In this document: positions 43,848 to 52,745 of the stretch, in pieces
Layout of the letters: each line of letters begins with the position of its first letter
Position numbering within the stretch: position 1 is the first letter of the stretch
Assembly: GCF_004341515.1 (NCBI RefSeq)
Contig: NZ_SLZF01000003.1
Coordinates: forward strand, 372,001 to 436,000
DNA length: 64,000 nt
Direction: 5' to 3'
DNA from: Allobosea sp. BK604
Lineage (GTDB): Bacteria; Pseudomonadota; Alphaproteobacteria; Rhizobiales; Beijerinckiaceae
Program-made: the position numbers and the translations under genes
The notes under the pieces: model-generated
Seen by the model: only the letters and a program-made list of their open reading frames with translations
Databases searched by the model: none
What the model was told of the DNA's origin: nothing

Positions 43848-44881
43848 GCCGCAGCTAACCTTGGATGGCCGGATTGCGGATCGACGAGATGGCAGGCCGC
43901 GAGATGCTGCGGACTGGCCTCCGCCAGATCGGGCTCGGCGTGGCTGCAGAGCGCAGAGGCCATCCTGCAGCGCGGGTGGAAGCGGCAGCCGCTTGGCGGG
44001 TCGATCGGGTTCGGCGGATCGCCGGTGAGCGGCGCCTCCTCGGTCAGGTTGTCGGGGTCCATGGACGGCATCGAGGACAGCAGGGCGGCCGTGTAGGGGT
44101 GGCCCGGCTTCTCGAAGATCGGCTCGGACGGGCCGACCTCGGCGACCTTGCCGAGATACATCACCATGATCCGGTCCGACATGAAGCGCACCACGTTCAG
44201 GTCGTGGGTGATGAACATGTAGGTCAGGCCGAAATCGCGCTTGAGGTCGAGCAGCAGGTTGAGCACCTGGGCCTCGACCGACTTGTCCAGCGCCGAGACG
44301 GCTTCATCGAGGATGAGCAGCCTCGGATCGAGCGAGAGCGCGCGGGCGATGTTGACGCGTTGACGCTGCCCGCCGGAGATTTCGTGCGGATAACGCCCCG
44401 CGAAGCGCCGCGGCTCCAGCCCGACGCGATGGAGCAGGTCGTGCGCCTTGGCGATCGATGCGGAGGCCGAGGCGCCGTGGATGCGTGGGCCGAAGGCGAC
44501 CGTGTCCTCGACGGTCAGGCGTGGATTGAGCGAGGCATAGCTGTCCTGGAAGACCATCTGGACCTGCCGGCGAAATGCCTTCAGGTCGAGCGCGGCCGAG
44601 CCGACCTTCTCGCCGTCGAACAGGATGTCGCCGGCATCAGGCTTGATGATCTGCATGACGAGCCGTGCCGTGGTCGACTTGCCGCAGCCGGATTCGCCGA
44701 CGATACCCAGCGTCTCGCCCTTGGCGACACTGAAATCGACGCCATCGACGGCGCGGACCACGCCGCTCGGCTTGCCGAAGAGCCCGCCCTTGCCGCCGAA
44801 ATGCTTGACCAGGCCGCGCACGTCCAGAAGCGGTGTACCGGCGCCGCCACGGTCGCGCGGATCGTTCGCCACGTCGCTCAT
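43844..44881 (-). CDS. dipeptide-type ABC transporter ATPase (OppF-like)
   Basis: The 345-residue ATPase has Walker A GESGCGKS, QMVFQDSYASLNPRLTV, the signature ISGGQRQR and Walker B LLILDEAVSALDKSV. Its C-terminal extension has CRFHPRCRMASALC. The gene starts in a 4-nt ATGA overlap with the permease and ends in another with the OppD-like gene. The long open frame that runs on upstream to 45706 is shadow of the permease gene. Confidence 0.92.
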   Translation of the reverse strand: MSDVANDPRDRGGAGTPLLDVRGLVKHFGGKGGLFGKPSGVVRAVDGVDFSVAKGETLGIVGESGCGKSTTARLVMQIIKPDAGDILFDGEKVGSAALDLKAFRRQVQMVFQDSYASLNPRLTVEDTVAFGPRIHGASASASIAKAHDLLHRVGLEPRRFAGRYPHEISGGQRQRVNIARALSLDPRLLILDEAVSALDKSVEAQVLNLLLDLKRDFGLTYMFITHDLNVVRFMSDRIMVMYLGKVAEVGPSEPIFEKPGHPYTAALLSSMPSMDPDNLTEEAPLTGDPPNPIDPPSGCRFHPRCRMASALCSHAEPDLAEASPQHLAACHLVDPQSGHPRLAAA

Positions 44882-45765
44882 TGCCGCACCTCCATCGCGC
44901 CGCGCAGCCCGTCCGAGAACAGGTTGAACGAGATCGAGGTGATGAAGATCATCGCGCCCGGCAGCGCCGCGACCAGCGGCTGGTTGTAGATCGCGGTGCG
45001 CAGCGTGTTCAGCATCAGGCCCCATTCCGGCTCGGGCGGCTTCACGCCCAGACCGAGGAAGGACAGGCCGGAGGAGAGGATCATCGAGACGCTGATCAGG
45101 CTGGTCGCATAGACGAAGATCGGTCCCAGAACGTTGCCGAGCACATGGACGCGCACGATGGTCAGCATGCTGGCTCCCGATATTCGCGCAGCCTCGACGA
45201 AATCGCGATTGCGGGTCTGGGTCGTGACCGATTCCGCGATGCGGGCGATCTGCGGCACGAAGACGACGGTCAGCGAGACGATGGAATTGAGGATGCCGGC
45301 CCCCAGCGCGCCCGAAAGCGCGATCGCCAGCAGCACCGAGGGGAAGGCGAAGAACACGTCGATGACGCGCATCACCACCGTGTTGATCCAGCCGCCGACA
45401 TAGGCCGCGAAAATGCCGATCGAGGAGCCGACGACGAAGGCGAGGATGACCGGCGTCACGCCCATGAAGAGCGAGAGCCGGCCGCCATAGATCAGGCGGC
45501 TGAGCAGATCGCGCCCGAGCTCGTCGGTGCCGAGCGGGTAACCGGGCGTGCCGATGGGCCTGAGGCGCCGCACCATCGAGCCACGGAACGGATCGGCCGG
45601 CGCGATATAGGGCGCCAGGATCGCGGCGAGCACGATGACCAGGATCACGGCGAGCGCGATCATGGCGACAGGGTCGCGCACCAGCCTGCGGCCGACGCTC
45701 GTCCAATAGCCCTCGCTCTTGACCGGGGTGACGGTGACGATCGCGCCTGCGTCGATTGCGGTCAT
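44878..45765 (-). CDS. dipeptide-type ABC transporter permease (OppC-like)
   Basis: The 295-residue inner-membrane permease has an N-terminal extension before its first helix and about six hydrophobic segments. GTDELGRDLLSRLIYGGR is the OppC/DppC signature, and the EAA loop is VEAARISGASMLTIVRVHVL. It lies 4 nt after the OppB-like gene and overlaps the next gene by 4 nt. Confidence 0.92.
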   Translation of the reverse strand: MTAIDAGAIVTVTPVKSEGYWTSVGRRLVRDPVAMIALAVILVIVLAAILAPYIAPADPFRGSMVRRLRPIGTPGYPLGTDELGRDLLSRLIYGGRLSLFMGVTPVILAFVVGSSIGIFAAYVGGWINTVVMRVIDVFFAFPSVLLAIALSGALGAGILNSIVSLTVVFVPQIARIAESVTTQTRNRDFVEAARISGASMLTIVRVHVLGNVLGPIFVYATSLISVSMILSSGLSFLGLGVKPPEPEWGLMLNTLRTAIYNQPLVAALPGAMIFITSISFNLFSDGLRGAMEVRQ

Positions 45766-45769
45766 GCGG

Positions 45770-46723
45770 TTAGCCTCGCTGGATGCGCGGATCGAGCGCG
45801 GTCTGGAGCACGTCGACGATCAGGTTGAGACCGACGAAGAAGAGCGCGAGCACGAGGATCGTGCCCTGCAGCAGCGGCAGGTCGCGCTGGAAGATCGCGG
45901 TGTTGAGCAGGAAGCCGGTCCCCGGCCAGGCGAAGACGGTCTCGATCAGGATCGAGCCGCCGAGCAGATAGCCGAGCTGCAGGCCCATGACGGCGAGCGC
46001 GGTCGGCGCCGCATTGCGCACGACATGCTTGAAGACATCCCACTCGCCCATGCCCTTGGCCCTGAGCGCCTGGACGAAGTCCTGCGAGAGGATGTCGGCG
46101 ACGAGCGCTCGCACGGTCCGGGCGATGATGCCCATTGGGATGGCCGACATCGTGATCGCCGGCAGGATGATATAGCGCAGGTGCTCCCAGTCGAATTTCC
46201 AGGCGGTCGAGCCGCCGGGCCCCGCCCCTGTCGAGGGCAGCCAGCCGAGCAAGGCGGAGAAGACGATCACCATCACCATGCCGAGCCAGTAATGCGGCAC
46301 GCTGACGCCGAGGATCGAGACCAGCGAGGCGAGCCGGTCGAGCAGGCTGCCGCGGAAATAGCCGGCGACGAAGCCGAAGAAGGTGCCGAAGCCGAAGCCG
46401 ATCAGCGTCGCGAGCGAGGCCAGGATCAGCGAGTTGCCGACGGCGCGGCCGACCTCGCTGACGACCGGACGGCCCGATGCGATGGAGGCGCCGAGATCGC
46501 CATGCAGCACCTTCCAGAGCCAGATTCCGTATTGCACCGGCAGCGGCTTGTCGAAGCCATAGGCGGCGCGCATCTCGGCCTGCTGCGCGGCGGTCGCGTC
46601 GATCGGCATGATCGCCGTCAGCGGATCGCCCGGCGCGAGATGGACGAGCAGGAAGCAGACGATACTGACGCCGAAAGCGACGGGCAGCACATAGACGAGG
46701 CGCTTCAGGGCGTAGAGGAGCAA
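45770..46723 (-). CDS. dipeptide-type ABC transporter permease (OppB-like)
   Basis: The 317-residue permease starts MLLYALKRLVYVLPVAFG and has LVHLAPGDP, the typical OppB/DppB N-terminal motif. The EAA loop region reads VQALRAKGMGEWDVFKHVVR. It begins with TTG behind GGGAGGTGATCC, an almost full match to the anti-Shine-Dalgarno sequence, which makes this start convincing. The binding-protein gene lies 55 nt upstream. Confidence 0.92.
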   Translation of the reverse strand: MLLYALKRLVYVLPVAFGVSIVCFLLVHLAPGDPLTAIMPIDATAAQQAEMRAAYGFDKPLPVQYGIWLWKVLHGDLGASIASGRPVVSEVGRAVGNSLILASLATLIGFGFGTFFGFVAGYFRGSLLDRLASLVSILGVSVPHYWLGMVMVIVFSALLGWLPSTGAGPGGSTAWKFDWEHLRYIILPAITMSAIPMGIIARTVRALVADILSQDFVQALRAKGMGEWDVFKHVVRNAAPTALAVMGLQLGYLLGGSILIETVFAWPGTGFLLNTAIFQRDLPLLQGTILVLALFFVGLNLIVDVLQTALDPRIQRG

Positions 46724-46778
46724 GGATCACCTCCCGGCGACGGGCGCAGCCGCGCGAGGCGGCCGCGCCATCGCGTTC

Positions 46779-48386
46779 TCACTTGTCCATCGTGATCGGC
46801 GAGAAGTCCTGGAACCAGTTCTGCGCCTGGACGAAGCCCTTCACCTTGGCGCTCATCGCGCGCGGGTTGACGTCGTGCGTGACCATCAGGAACAGCGCCT
46901 CGTCGACATATTTCTCGTGGATCCTCTGCAGGATCGCGGACTGCTCCTTCGGATCGAACGTGTTGCGGACCTGGTCGAAGAGCTTGTCCATCTCCGGATC
47001 GCAGTAATAGCCCCAGTTGGTGCCGGCCGGCGGCGTGAGATTGCACTGGAGATGGCGAATGAAGCCGGTGAACGGGTCCTGGATGAAATAGGTGTAGTTC
47101 ATGCCCGTGCCGCCGCGGGAGCTCGCATCCTTGGCGCCGGCGCGCCAGATGTTGATGAGCTGGTTCCACTCGACCACCTCGAAATCGACCTTGATGCCAA
47201 TATCGGCGAGATTCTGCTGCACCAGCTCGTTCATCGGCAGCGGCTGCATCTGGCCGGAGCCCGAGGGCGAGATCAGGATCTTGGTGACAAGCGGCTTCTC
47301 CGGCGTATAGCCGGCTTCCTTCATCAGCTTCTTGGCTTCGTCCGGCTTGTATTCGAGCTTGAACTTGGGCTTGCCGAACCATTGGTGGCCCGGCGGATAA
47401 AAGCCCTCGGCCGGGATCATCATGCCCGCCAGCAGCTCGTTCATGCCGTCGCGGTCTACCGCGAGATTGGCCGCCTTGCGGATGCGGATATCGTTCCAGG
47501 GCGAGCCCTCGGCGCGCGAAAGATGCCAGGTCCAGTTATGCGGATAGGCATTGGTGACGATCTTGAAGCCGGCCGAGGTCAACGACTTCGCCGCGTCGGG
47601 AGCCGGCGCCTCGATCCAGTCGACCTGACCGGAGCGCAGGGCGGCGACGCGGGCATTGGCCTCCGGCAGCGGCACCAGCACGAGCTTGTCGAGCTTGGGC
47701 ACGCGAGGCTTGTCCCAATAGTCGGGGTTCGGTGCCAGCTCGGCGCGCTCGCGCGGAACGAAGCTCGTCAGCTTCCACGGGCCGGTGCCCGAGGGCGACT
47801 TGGCGACATTGTCCCAGCTCTTGCCCTGCTTCTCCCAGTTGGCGGGCGAAGACATCAGGATCCACGCCAACTGGTACGGCAGCGTCGCGTCGGGCGACTT
47901 GGTGACGATCTCCAGCGTCAGCGGCTCGACGGCGCGGTAAGACGCGACCGCCGGAATGCGTGACTTGCCCTGCGCCGATTGGCGCTGGTCGAATTGCGCG
48001 GCCTCGTTCTTCAGCAGCTTGTCGAGGTTCCAGACCACTGCGTCCGCGGTGAAAGTCGAGCCGTCATGGAATTTCACGTCGGGGCGGAGCTTGAAGATCC
48101 ATTTGGTCTTGGTCGCGTCCGCGGGATCGAGGCCCCAGCTCAGGGCGAGGCCCGGCACGAGGTCGGAGGGCTTGGTAGCGCTCGACAGGTCCCAGTTGAT
48201 CAGCGCGTCATAGACCGTATAGCCCATGAAGCGCATGCCCTCGCCGCCATTGTCGGCCTGGCCGGTCGTCAGCGGGATGTCGGATGCCGTCATCCCGATC
48301 CGCAGCGTGCCCTGCGCCAAGGCGGCTCCGTGCAGGGCGGGCAGGATGGCGAGGACGAAGGCGGTCTTCAGAAAAGATCGGCGCAT
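46779..48386 (-). CDS. ABC transporter solute-binding protein (family 5)
   Basis: The 535-residue periplasmic protein belongs to the OppA/DppA family (SBP_bac_5). A Sec signal is seen (MRRSFLKTAF and on, cut near ALAQ). ALSWGLDPADATKTKWIFKL and FHDGSTFTADAVVWNLD are the family signature. SD GGAGGG precedes the ATG at 48386. The hydantoinase gene is 140 nt upstream on the same strand. A GYYCDPEMDKLFDQVR-like segment lies near the end. Confidence 0.92.
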   Translation of the reverse strand: MRRSFLKTAFVLAILPALHGAALAQGTLRIGMTASDIPLTTGQADNGGEGMRFMGYTVYDALINWDLSSATKPSDLVPGLALSWGLDPADATKTKWIFKLRPDVKFHDGSTFTADAVVWNLDKLLKNEAAQFDQRQSAQGKSRIPAVASYRAVEPLTLEIVTKSPDATLPYQLAWILMSSPANWEKQGKSWDNVAKSPSGTGPWKLTSFVPRERAELAPNPDYWDKPRVPKLDKLVLVPLPEANARVAALRSGQVDWIEAPAPDAAKSLTSAGFKIVTNAYPHNWTWHLSRAEGSPWNDIRIRKAANLAVDRDGMNELLAGMMIPAEGFYPPGHQWFGKPKFKLEYKPDEAKKLMKEAGYTPEKPLVTKILISPSGSGQMQPLPMNELVQQNLADIGIKVDFEVVEWNQLINIWRAGAKDASSRGGTGMNYTYFIQDPFTGFIRHLQCNLTPPAGTNWGYYCDPEMDKLFDQVRNTFDPKEQSAILQRIHEKYVDEALFLMVTHDVNPRAMSAKVKGFVQAQNWFQDFSPITMDK

Positions 48387-48526
48387 AGAACCCTCCAATT
48401 GGCGTGGTTCCGGCGTAGCAAGCTTCGTGCCGATTCTGCCGCTCTCGGAGGCAGCTATGGCCGCCACCCTGCACATTGCGCTCGATGGTACCGTTGCGGG
48501 AGATCCCTCAGGCCTGTTGCGGAGAC

Positions 48527-49924
48527 CTAGACGAGCGGTCTGGTCCGCTGCAGATGGCGCCCCAGCTTCGTCGTGTCGCTCAGCATGCCGTCACGCACGA
48601 CCAGGCGACCGCGGACCAGCAGGGATACAGGCCAACCGGTGATCTCGAGATCTTCATAGGGTGTATAGTCGACACCATGATGCAGATCGGCCTGGCGGAT
48701 CGGCCGTTTCAGCTCGGGATCCCAGATCGCGATATCGGCATCGTAGCCCACGGCGATCGAGCCCTTGTTGGGCAAGCCATAGATCCTGGCATGGTTGGTT
48801 GCAGTCAGTGCCACGAAGCGTTCGAGGCTGATCCGGCCCTTGACCACCCCCTCCGAGAACAGGATCGGCAGCCGCGTCTCGATGCCGGGGATGCCGTTCG
48901 GCACCCAGCGGAAGGAGGAGCGGCCCTTCGGCGCCAACTTGCCGGCCTCATCCTCGTAGCGAAACGGGCAATGGTCGGACGAGAAGACCGAGAAGACGCC
49001 CTGCTGCAGCCCTTCCCAGCAGGCCTGCTGCGAGGCGAGGTCGCGCGGCGGCGGCGAGCAGACATATTTCGCGCCCTCCATCCCGGTCCGCTCCATGTCG
49101 GCCTCGGTCAGCACGAGATATTGCGGGCAGGTCTCGCCCATCACCTTGAGCCCGCGTGCCTGCGCCCGGCGGATCTCCTCCATCGCCTCGCGGTTGGAGA
49201 CATGAACGATCATGATCGGCACGTCGATCAGCTCGGCCAGCGAGATCGCGCGGTGCGTGGCCTCGCGTTCGACCGGGATCGGCCGCGAGCGGCCATGGAA
49301 ATGCGGCGCGGTCTTGCCCGCGCGTTCCAGCCGGTCGGTGAGGAAGCGGATCGCGTCGTAGTTCTCGGCGTGGATCTGCACCAGGGCGCCGGCCTCGCGC
49401 GCGACTTCGAGCACGCTCAGCATTTCGTAATCGTCGAGCGCCATGCCCTCATAGGTCATGAAGACCTTGAAGGAGGTGTAGCCGTCGGCGAACAGCGCCG
49501 GCAGCTCCTGGCCAAGCACGCTTTCAGTCGGGTCGGAGACGATCAGATGGAAGGAATGGTCGACATGGCAATTGCCTAGTGCCAGCGCGTGATAGTCGGA
49601 AAGCGCTGCGCGCAGCGACTGGCCCTTCTGCTGCAGGCAATAGGGCATCACGGTGCTGTTGCCGCCGAAGGCCGCCGCCCGCGTCGCGCTCTCGAAATCG
49701 TCGGCCATGACGATGCCCGGACCCGATGGCTGCGAGATATGGACATGGCTGTCGATGCCGCCGGGCAGGACCAGTTTGCCGGTCGCGTCGATCACCTCCT
49801 CGGCGCCGGCCAGCGCCTCGCCGATCGCGACGATGCGCCCGTCCCGAATGCCGATATCGGCGACATAGCTGTCGCTGGCCGTGGCGAGCCTGCCGTTCCG
49901 GATGATCAGGTCGAAAGCAGGCAT
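48527..49924 (-). CDS. hydantoinase/dihydropyrimidinase
   Basis: The 465-residue amidohydrolase opens cyclic diamide rings such as hydantoins or dihydropyrimidines. His60 and His62 (DSHVHI), the lysine of SFKVFMTYEG (carboxylated bridge), the histidines in IHAEN and IVHVSN, and the aspartate in SSDHCPF make a complete binuclear site. It is shorter at the C-terminus than many D-hydantoinases but otherwise standard. It sits in an operon with an AMDase/maleate-isomerase-like enzyme and an importer. No carbamoylase gene is in the window, so the ring-opened product must be handled elsewhere. Confidence 0.88.
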   Translation of the reverse strand: MPAFDLIIRNGRLATASDSYVADIGIRDGRIVAIGEALAGAEEVIDATGKLVLPGGIDSHVHISQPSGPGIVMADDFESATRAAAFGGNSTVMPYCLQQKGQSLRAALSDYHALALGNCHVDHSFHLIVSDPTESVLGQELPALFADGYTSFKVFMTYEGMALDDYEMLSVLEVAREAGALVQIHAENYDAIRFLTDRLERAGKTAPHFHGRSRPIPVEREATHRAISLAELIDVPIMIVHVSNREAMEEIRRAQARGLKVMGETCPQYLVLTEADMERTGMEGAKYVCSPPPRDLASQQACWEGLQQGVFSVFSSDHCPFRYEDEAGKLAPKGRSSFRWVPNGIPGIETRLPILFSEGVVKGRISLERFVALTATNHARIYGLPNKGSIAVGYDADIAIWDPELKRPIRQADLHHGVDYTPYEDLEITGWPVSLLVRGRLVVRDGMLSDTTKLGRHLQRTRPLV

Positions 49925-49932
49925 TTGCGGTC

Positions 49933-50676
49933 TCACTTGGCTTGCGGGGGCGATGTCAGGCGCGGGTCGCGAAACAGGCGGCCCCAGCGGGCGAAATCCT
50001 CCATCGGCTGGCCAAGCGCGGCGAGGCAGCCCCAGAGCGTGACGGCGACGGAATCGAGCAGGAGCGGCCCGTTCTCCCGCTCGAGCTCCGCGGCGATGCG
50101 GGCACCATTCATATTGGTGCACAGGATGGTGACCGCGTCCGGCCCGGCCGCCGCGACCTCGCGGATCATCCCGCCGATGGTCTCCTCCTCGACCGTGCCG
50201 AAGGAGAAATTGTCGCGGATGCCGAGATGGCGCTCGGCCGGGCAGCTTACGCCGGCAGCGGCGAAGGTCTCGACGATGCGGGCCTGCACATCGTCGGTAT
50301 AGGGCGAGACCAGGCCCTGGCTGACGGCGCCGATGCGGCCGAGGATACCGAGCAGCGCCAGGATGCAGGTACTGGCGCGGATGCCGGTCGCGGCCGTGAT
50401 GCGCTCGGCCAGAGCCCGGTCGCGCGCGATGCCGAGCCAGCTCGCCGACGTGCCGTTCCAGGCGATGACATCGACCTTGGCGTGGGCAAGCAGCTCGGCC
50501 GCACGCAGGATCTCGCTGTCGTCGAATTGGGCGAGCGCCTGCTGATCGAGTGCGATCTCAGTCACCTTGAAGCGGCTGAAATGGGCGCTGATGCCATCGA
50601 CTCCAGCCAGCATCGCGCTCGTCACCGGCTCGAGAACGGTGTTCGAGGACGGAGTCAGCATTCCGATCCGCAGCAT
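49933..50676 (-). CDS. maleate isomerase/AMDase-like enzyme, single active cysteine
   Basis: The 247-residue protein is in the Asp/Glu racemase superfamily, maleate isomerase branch (TPSSNT near residue 8). Where maleate isomerase has its first cysteine, this protein has Gly75-Thr76-Ser77 (WNGTSASW). Tyr126 (SPYTDD) and Cys186 (ILCTNMNG) are present. Arylmalonate decarboxylase is known for Gly74, Thr75, Ser76, Tyr126 and Cys188. So the pattern suggests a decarboxylase or other one-cysteine reaction. The hydantoinase gene follows after 8 nt and the GntR gene ends 3 nt upstream. Confidence 0.75.
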   Translation of the reverse strand: MLRIGMLTPSSNTVLEPVTSAMLAGVDGISAHFSRFKVTEIALDQQALAQFDDSEILRAAELLAHAKVDVIAWNGTSASWLGIARDRALAERITAATGIRASTCILALLGILGRIGAVSQGLVSPYTDDVQARIVETFAAAGVSCPAERHLGIRDNFSFGTVEEETIGGMIREVAAAGPDAVTILCTNMNGARIAAELERENGPLLLDSVAVTLWGCLAALGQPMEDFARWGRLFRDPRLTSPPQAK

Positions 50677-50679
50677 CGC

Positions 50680-51393
50680 CTACTCCGCCGCCGACAGCGT
50701 GCCGCCATTGACACCGCGATAAGCCGCGATCTCCTCGGCAAGCAGATTGTCCAGCGAAGGCCCCTCCTCCACGCAGACGATCGGCCTGAGCCGCGTCTCG
50801 ACCAGCGAGAGGTGATTGTTCATCGCCTTCACCGCCTTGCCGCGCTCGCGCCCGGCCAGGGCGCGGAAGATGGCGCGATGCTCCTCGCAGCCGCAGGCCG
50901 AGCCGGCGGTGGTCTCGTAGCGCTTCACCAGCATCAGCGTGCGGCTGATCAGCTCGTGCGCCTGGCGCTGGACGATCGGGTTGCCGGTCATCTCGGCCAG
51001 GAGGAAATGGAATTCGGCCGACAGCGCCTGCCAGGTCGCCTGATCGCCGCGGCGCAGGGCATCGGCCTCGGCGTCGACATGCTGCTGCAGGCGCTCGACC
51101 TGCGCCTGCGTGAGATTGTCGGCGAGATGCGCGGCCATGCCGCTTTCCAGGATTCGGCGCGCCTCATAGACGACGCGACCCTCGCGCAGGTCGGGCTCGA
51201 TAGTGAAGGCGCCGCGATTCCTGACGATCTCCAGCAGCCGCTCATGGCCGAGCCGGTGCAGCACCTTGCGGATGCGCTCGCGGCTGACGCCGAACAGGTC
51301 GGCGAGCCGGTGCTCGCCCAGCTTCACCCCGCCAGGCAGCTTTCCGGCCAGCAGCAGCCGGGAGAGGATTCCGTGAATCTCAGCTTCGTTCAT
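50680..51393 (-). CDS. GntR family regulator (FCD domain)
   Basis: The 237-residue regulator has an N-terminal winged helix (HRLADLFGVSRERIRKVLHRLG) and an FCD ligand domain (about 85-215) with metal-type histidines in EFHFLLAEMTGN and MNNHLSLVE. It is the first gene of the hydantoinase-importer operon and lies back to back with a second ABC importer, so it likely controls both. The ligand is probably the imported compound or its acid product. Confidence 0.92.
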   Translation of the reverse strand: MNEAEIHGILSRLLLAGKLPGGVKLGEHRLADLFGVSRERIRKVLHRLGHERLLEIVRNRGAFTIEPDLREGRVVYEARRILESGMAAHLADNLTQAQVERLQQHVDAEADALRRGDQATWQALSAEFHFLLAEMTGNPIVQRQAHELISRTLMLVKRYETTAGSACGCEEHRAIFRALAGRERGKAVKAMNNHLSLVETRLRPIVCVEEGPSLDNLLAEEIAAYRGVNGGTLSAAE

Positions 51394-51474
51394 GAGCCAA
51401 CTTCATCGCAGTCGCGCGCCATGTGAAGGCGGCGCCGAACCCTTGCAAGTCTAGCGCCAATTGGCCCGGCGTGA

Positions 51475-51500
51475 TGCACATTCTGTCAGCGATTGTGCAC
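51475..51500. promoter_or_regulatory. candidate GntR operator in divergent promoter
   Basis: TGCACA (51475-51480) and TGTGCA (51494-51499) are inverted around 13 nt, with GTGCAC itself palindromic. They lie in the 298-bp region between the GntR gene and the binding-protein gene on the other strand, which holds no other gene. FadR/GntR sites are often short inverted repeats, but this spacing is loose. Confidence 0.3.
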
Positions 51501-51691
51501 AAAATTAGCGCCCCGAATGATGCGTCGATGGCGGCAAGCGTCCCCACGCCGCACCGCACTTCATCCCTTATGCATCTGTTTTCATTGGCATTACCGGTTT
51601 CTCCATCCGCTCGACTGAGTTGGCACGGCCGTTGCTCAAGGCAAAACATCCGCGCCGTTTCCGGAGCGCGGCGAACTCGTGAGGCCGGATC

Positions 51692-52741
51692 ATGGATATG
51701 CTTCTCAACGGCAGGCTGAGCCGCCGCTCGCTCCTCAGGGCCGGCACTGCGGCGGCGGCCATGGTCGCCATGCCGGCCGTCCTGCGCGCCCAGACCAAGG
51801 AACTCGTCGTCGGCGGCGCTGCCGGCCACAAGCCCTGGGTCGAGCAAGTCGTCATCCCGGCCTTCGAGAAGAAATACAATTGCAAGGTGATCTTCGAAGG
51901 CACCCGCTCCCTCGTCAATCTGGAGAAGATGCAGAAGAACAAGGGCAGCCAGTACATGTCGGTCGTCCAGATGGACGATCCGGTCATGATCCTCGCCGTC
52001 CAGGAAGGCCTGCTCGATCCGCTGACCCCGGCCAAGGCGCCGAACCTCGCCGATCTCGTGCCCGGCTCGACGCATATGGACGGGATGTGGGCGAACTATC
52101 TCCAGCCCTGGCTCGGCGTCGCCTACGGCAAGTCGACGATGAAGGCCCCGCCGGCCTCCTGGGCCGAGATGTTCGACGCCAAGTACAAGGGCCGAATCAT
52201 CATCCCCTCGCTGCAAAACACCGAAGGCCTGCCGGCGCTCTTCGTCGCCGGGCTGCTCGCCGGCGGCTCGATGGAGGCCGTGCAGAAGGACACCGATGCC
52301 GGCTTCAAGAAGCTCGCCGCGCTGAAGCCGAACCTGCTGACGATCTACACTCAGCAGCCGCAGGCCTATAATCTGCTCGAGCAGGGCGAGGCCTATATGA
52401 TCGGCCCGGCGATGTCGTCCTATGCGCTGGAGCGCAAGGCAGCCGGCGCGCCGATCGACCTCGCCGCTCCCAAGGAAGGCGTCTTCGCCATGCCGTCGGG
52501 CATCGCCGTGATCAAGGGCGCGCCGCAGGCCGAGCTCGCCTTCGCCTATGTCAACGAGATGCTCGGCGCCGACTTCCAGAGCAAGCTCGCCGGCCCGACC
52601 TTCTCGCTTGCCACCAACAAGGCCGTGCCGAAGCCGGAGGGCCTGGGCGCCGACGTGAAGATCCACCAGATCGACTGGGCGAATGTCGCCAAGCAGCGCA
52701 ACGACTGGATCAAGCGCTGGGACCGCGAGATGGCGATCTGA
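51692..52741 (+). CDS. ABC transporter solute-binding protein (polyamine type)
   Basis: This 349-residue periplasmic protein has a Tat signal with Arg-Arg at 11-12 (LSRRSLLRAG) and a cut near LRAQ. The mature part opens KELVVGGAAGHKPWVEQ, with KYNCKVIFEGTRSLVNLEKMQ following, as in SBP_bac_6/8 proteins of the Fe3+/polyamine class. It heads a unit with an ATPase, two permeases and a deacetylase. The opposite-strand GntR gene is the probable regulator. Confidence 0.88.
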   Translation: MDMLLNGRLSRRSLLRAGTAAAAMVAMPAVLRAQTKELVVGGAAGHKPWVEQVVIPAFEKKYNCKVIFEGTRSLVNLEKMQKNKGSQYMSVVQMDDPVMILAVQEGLLDPLTPAKAPNLADLVPGSTHMDGMWANYLQPWLGVAYGKSTMKAPPASWAEMFDAKYKGRIIIPSLQNTEGLPALFVAGLLAGGSMEAVQKDTDAGFKKLAALKPNLLTIYTQQPQAYNLLEQGEAYMIGPAMSSYALERKAAGAPIDLAAPKEGVFAMPSGIAVIKGAPQAELAFAYVNEMLGADFQSKLAGPTFSLATNKAVPKPEGLGADVKIHQIDWANVAKQRNDWIKRWDREMAI

Positions 52742-52745
52742 TCGG

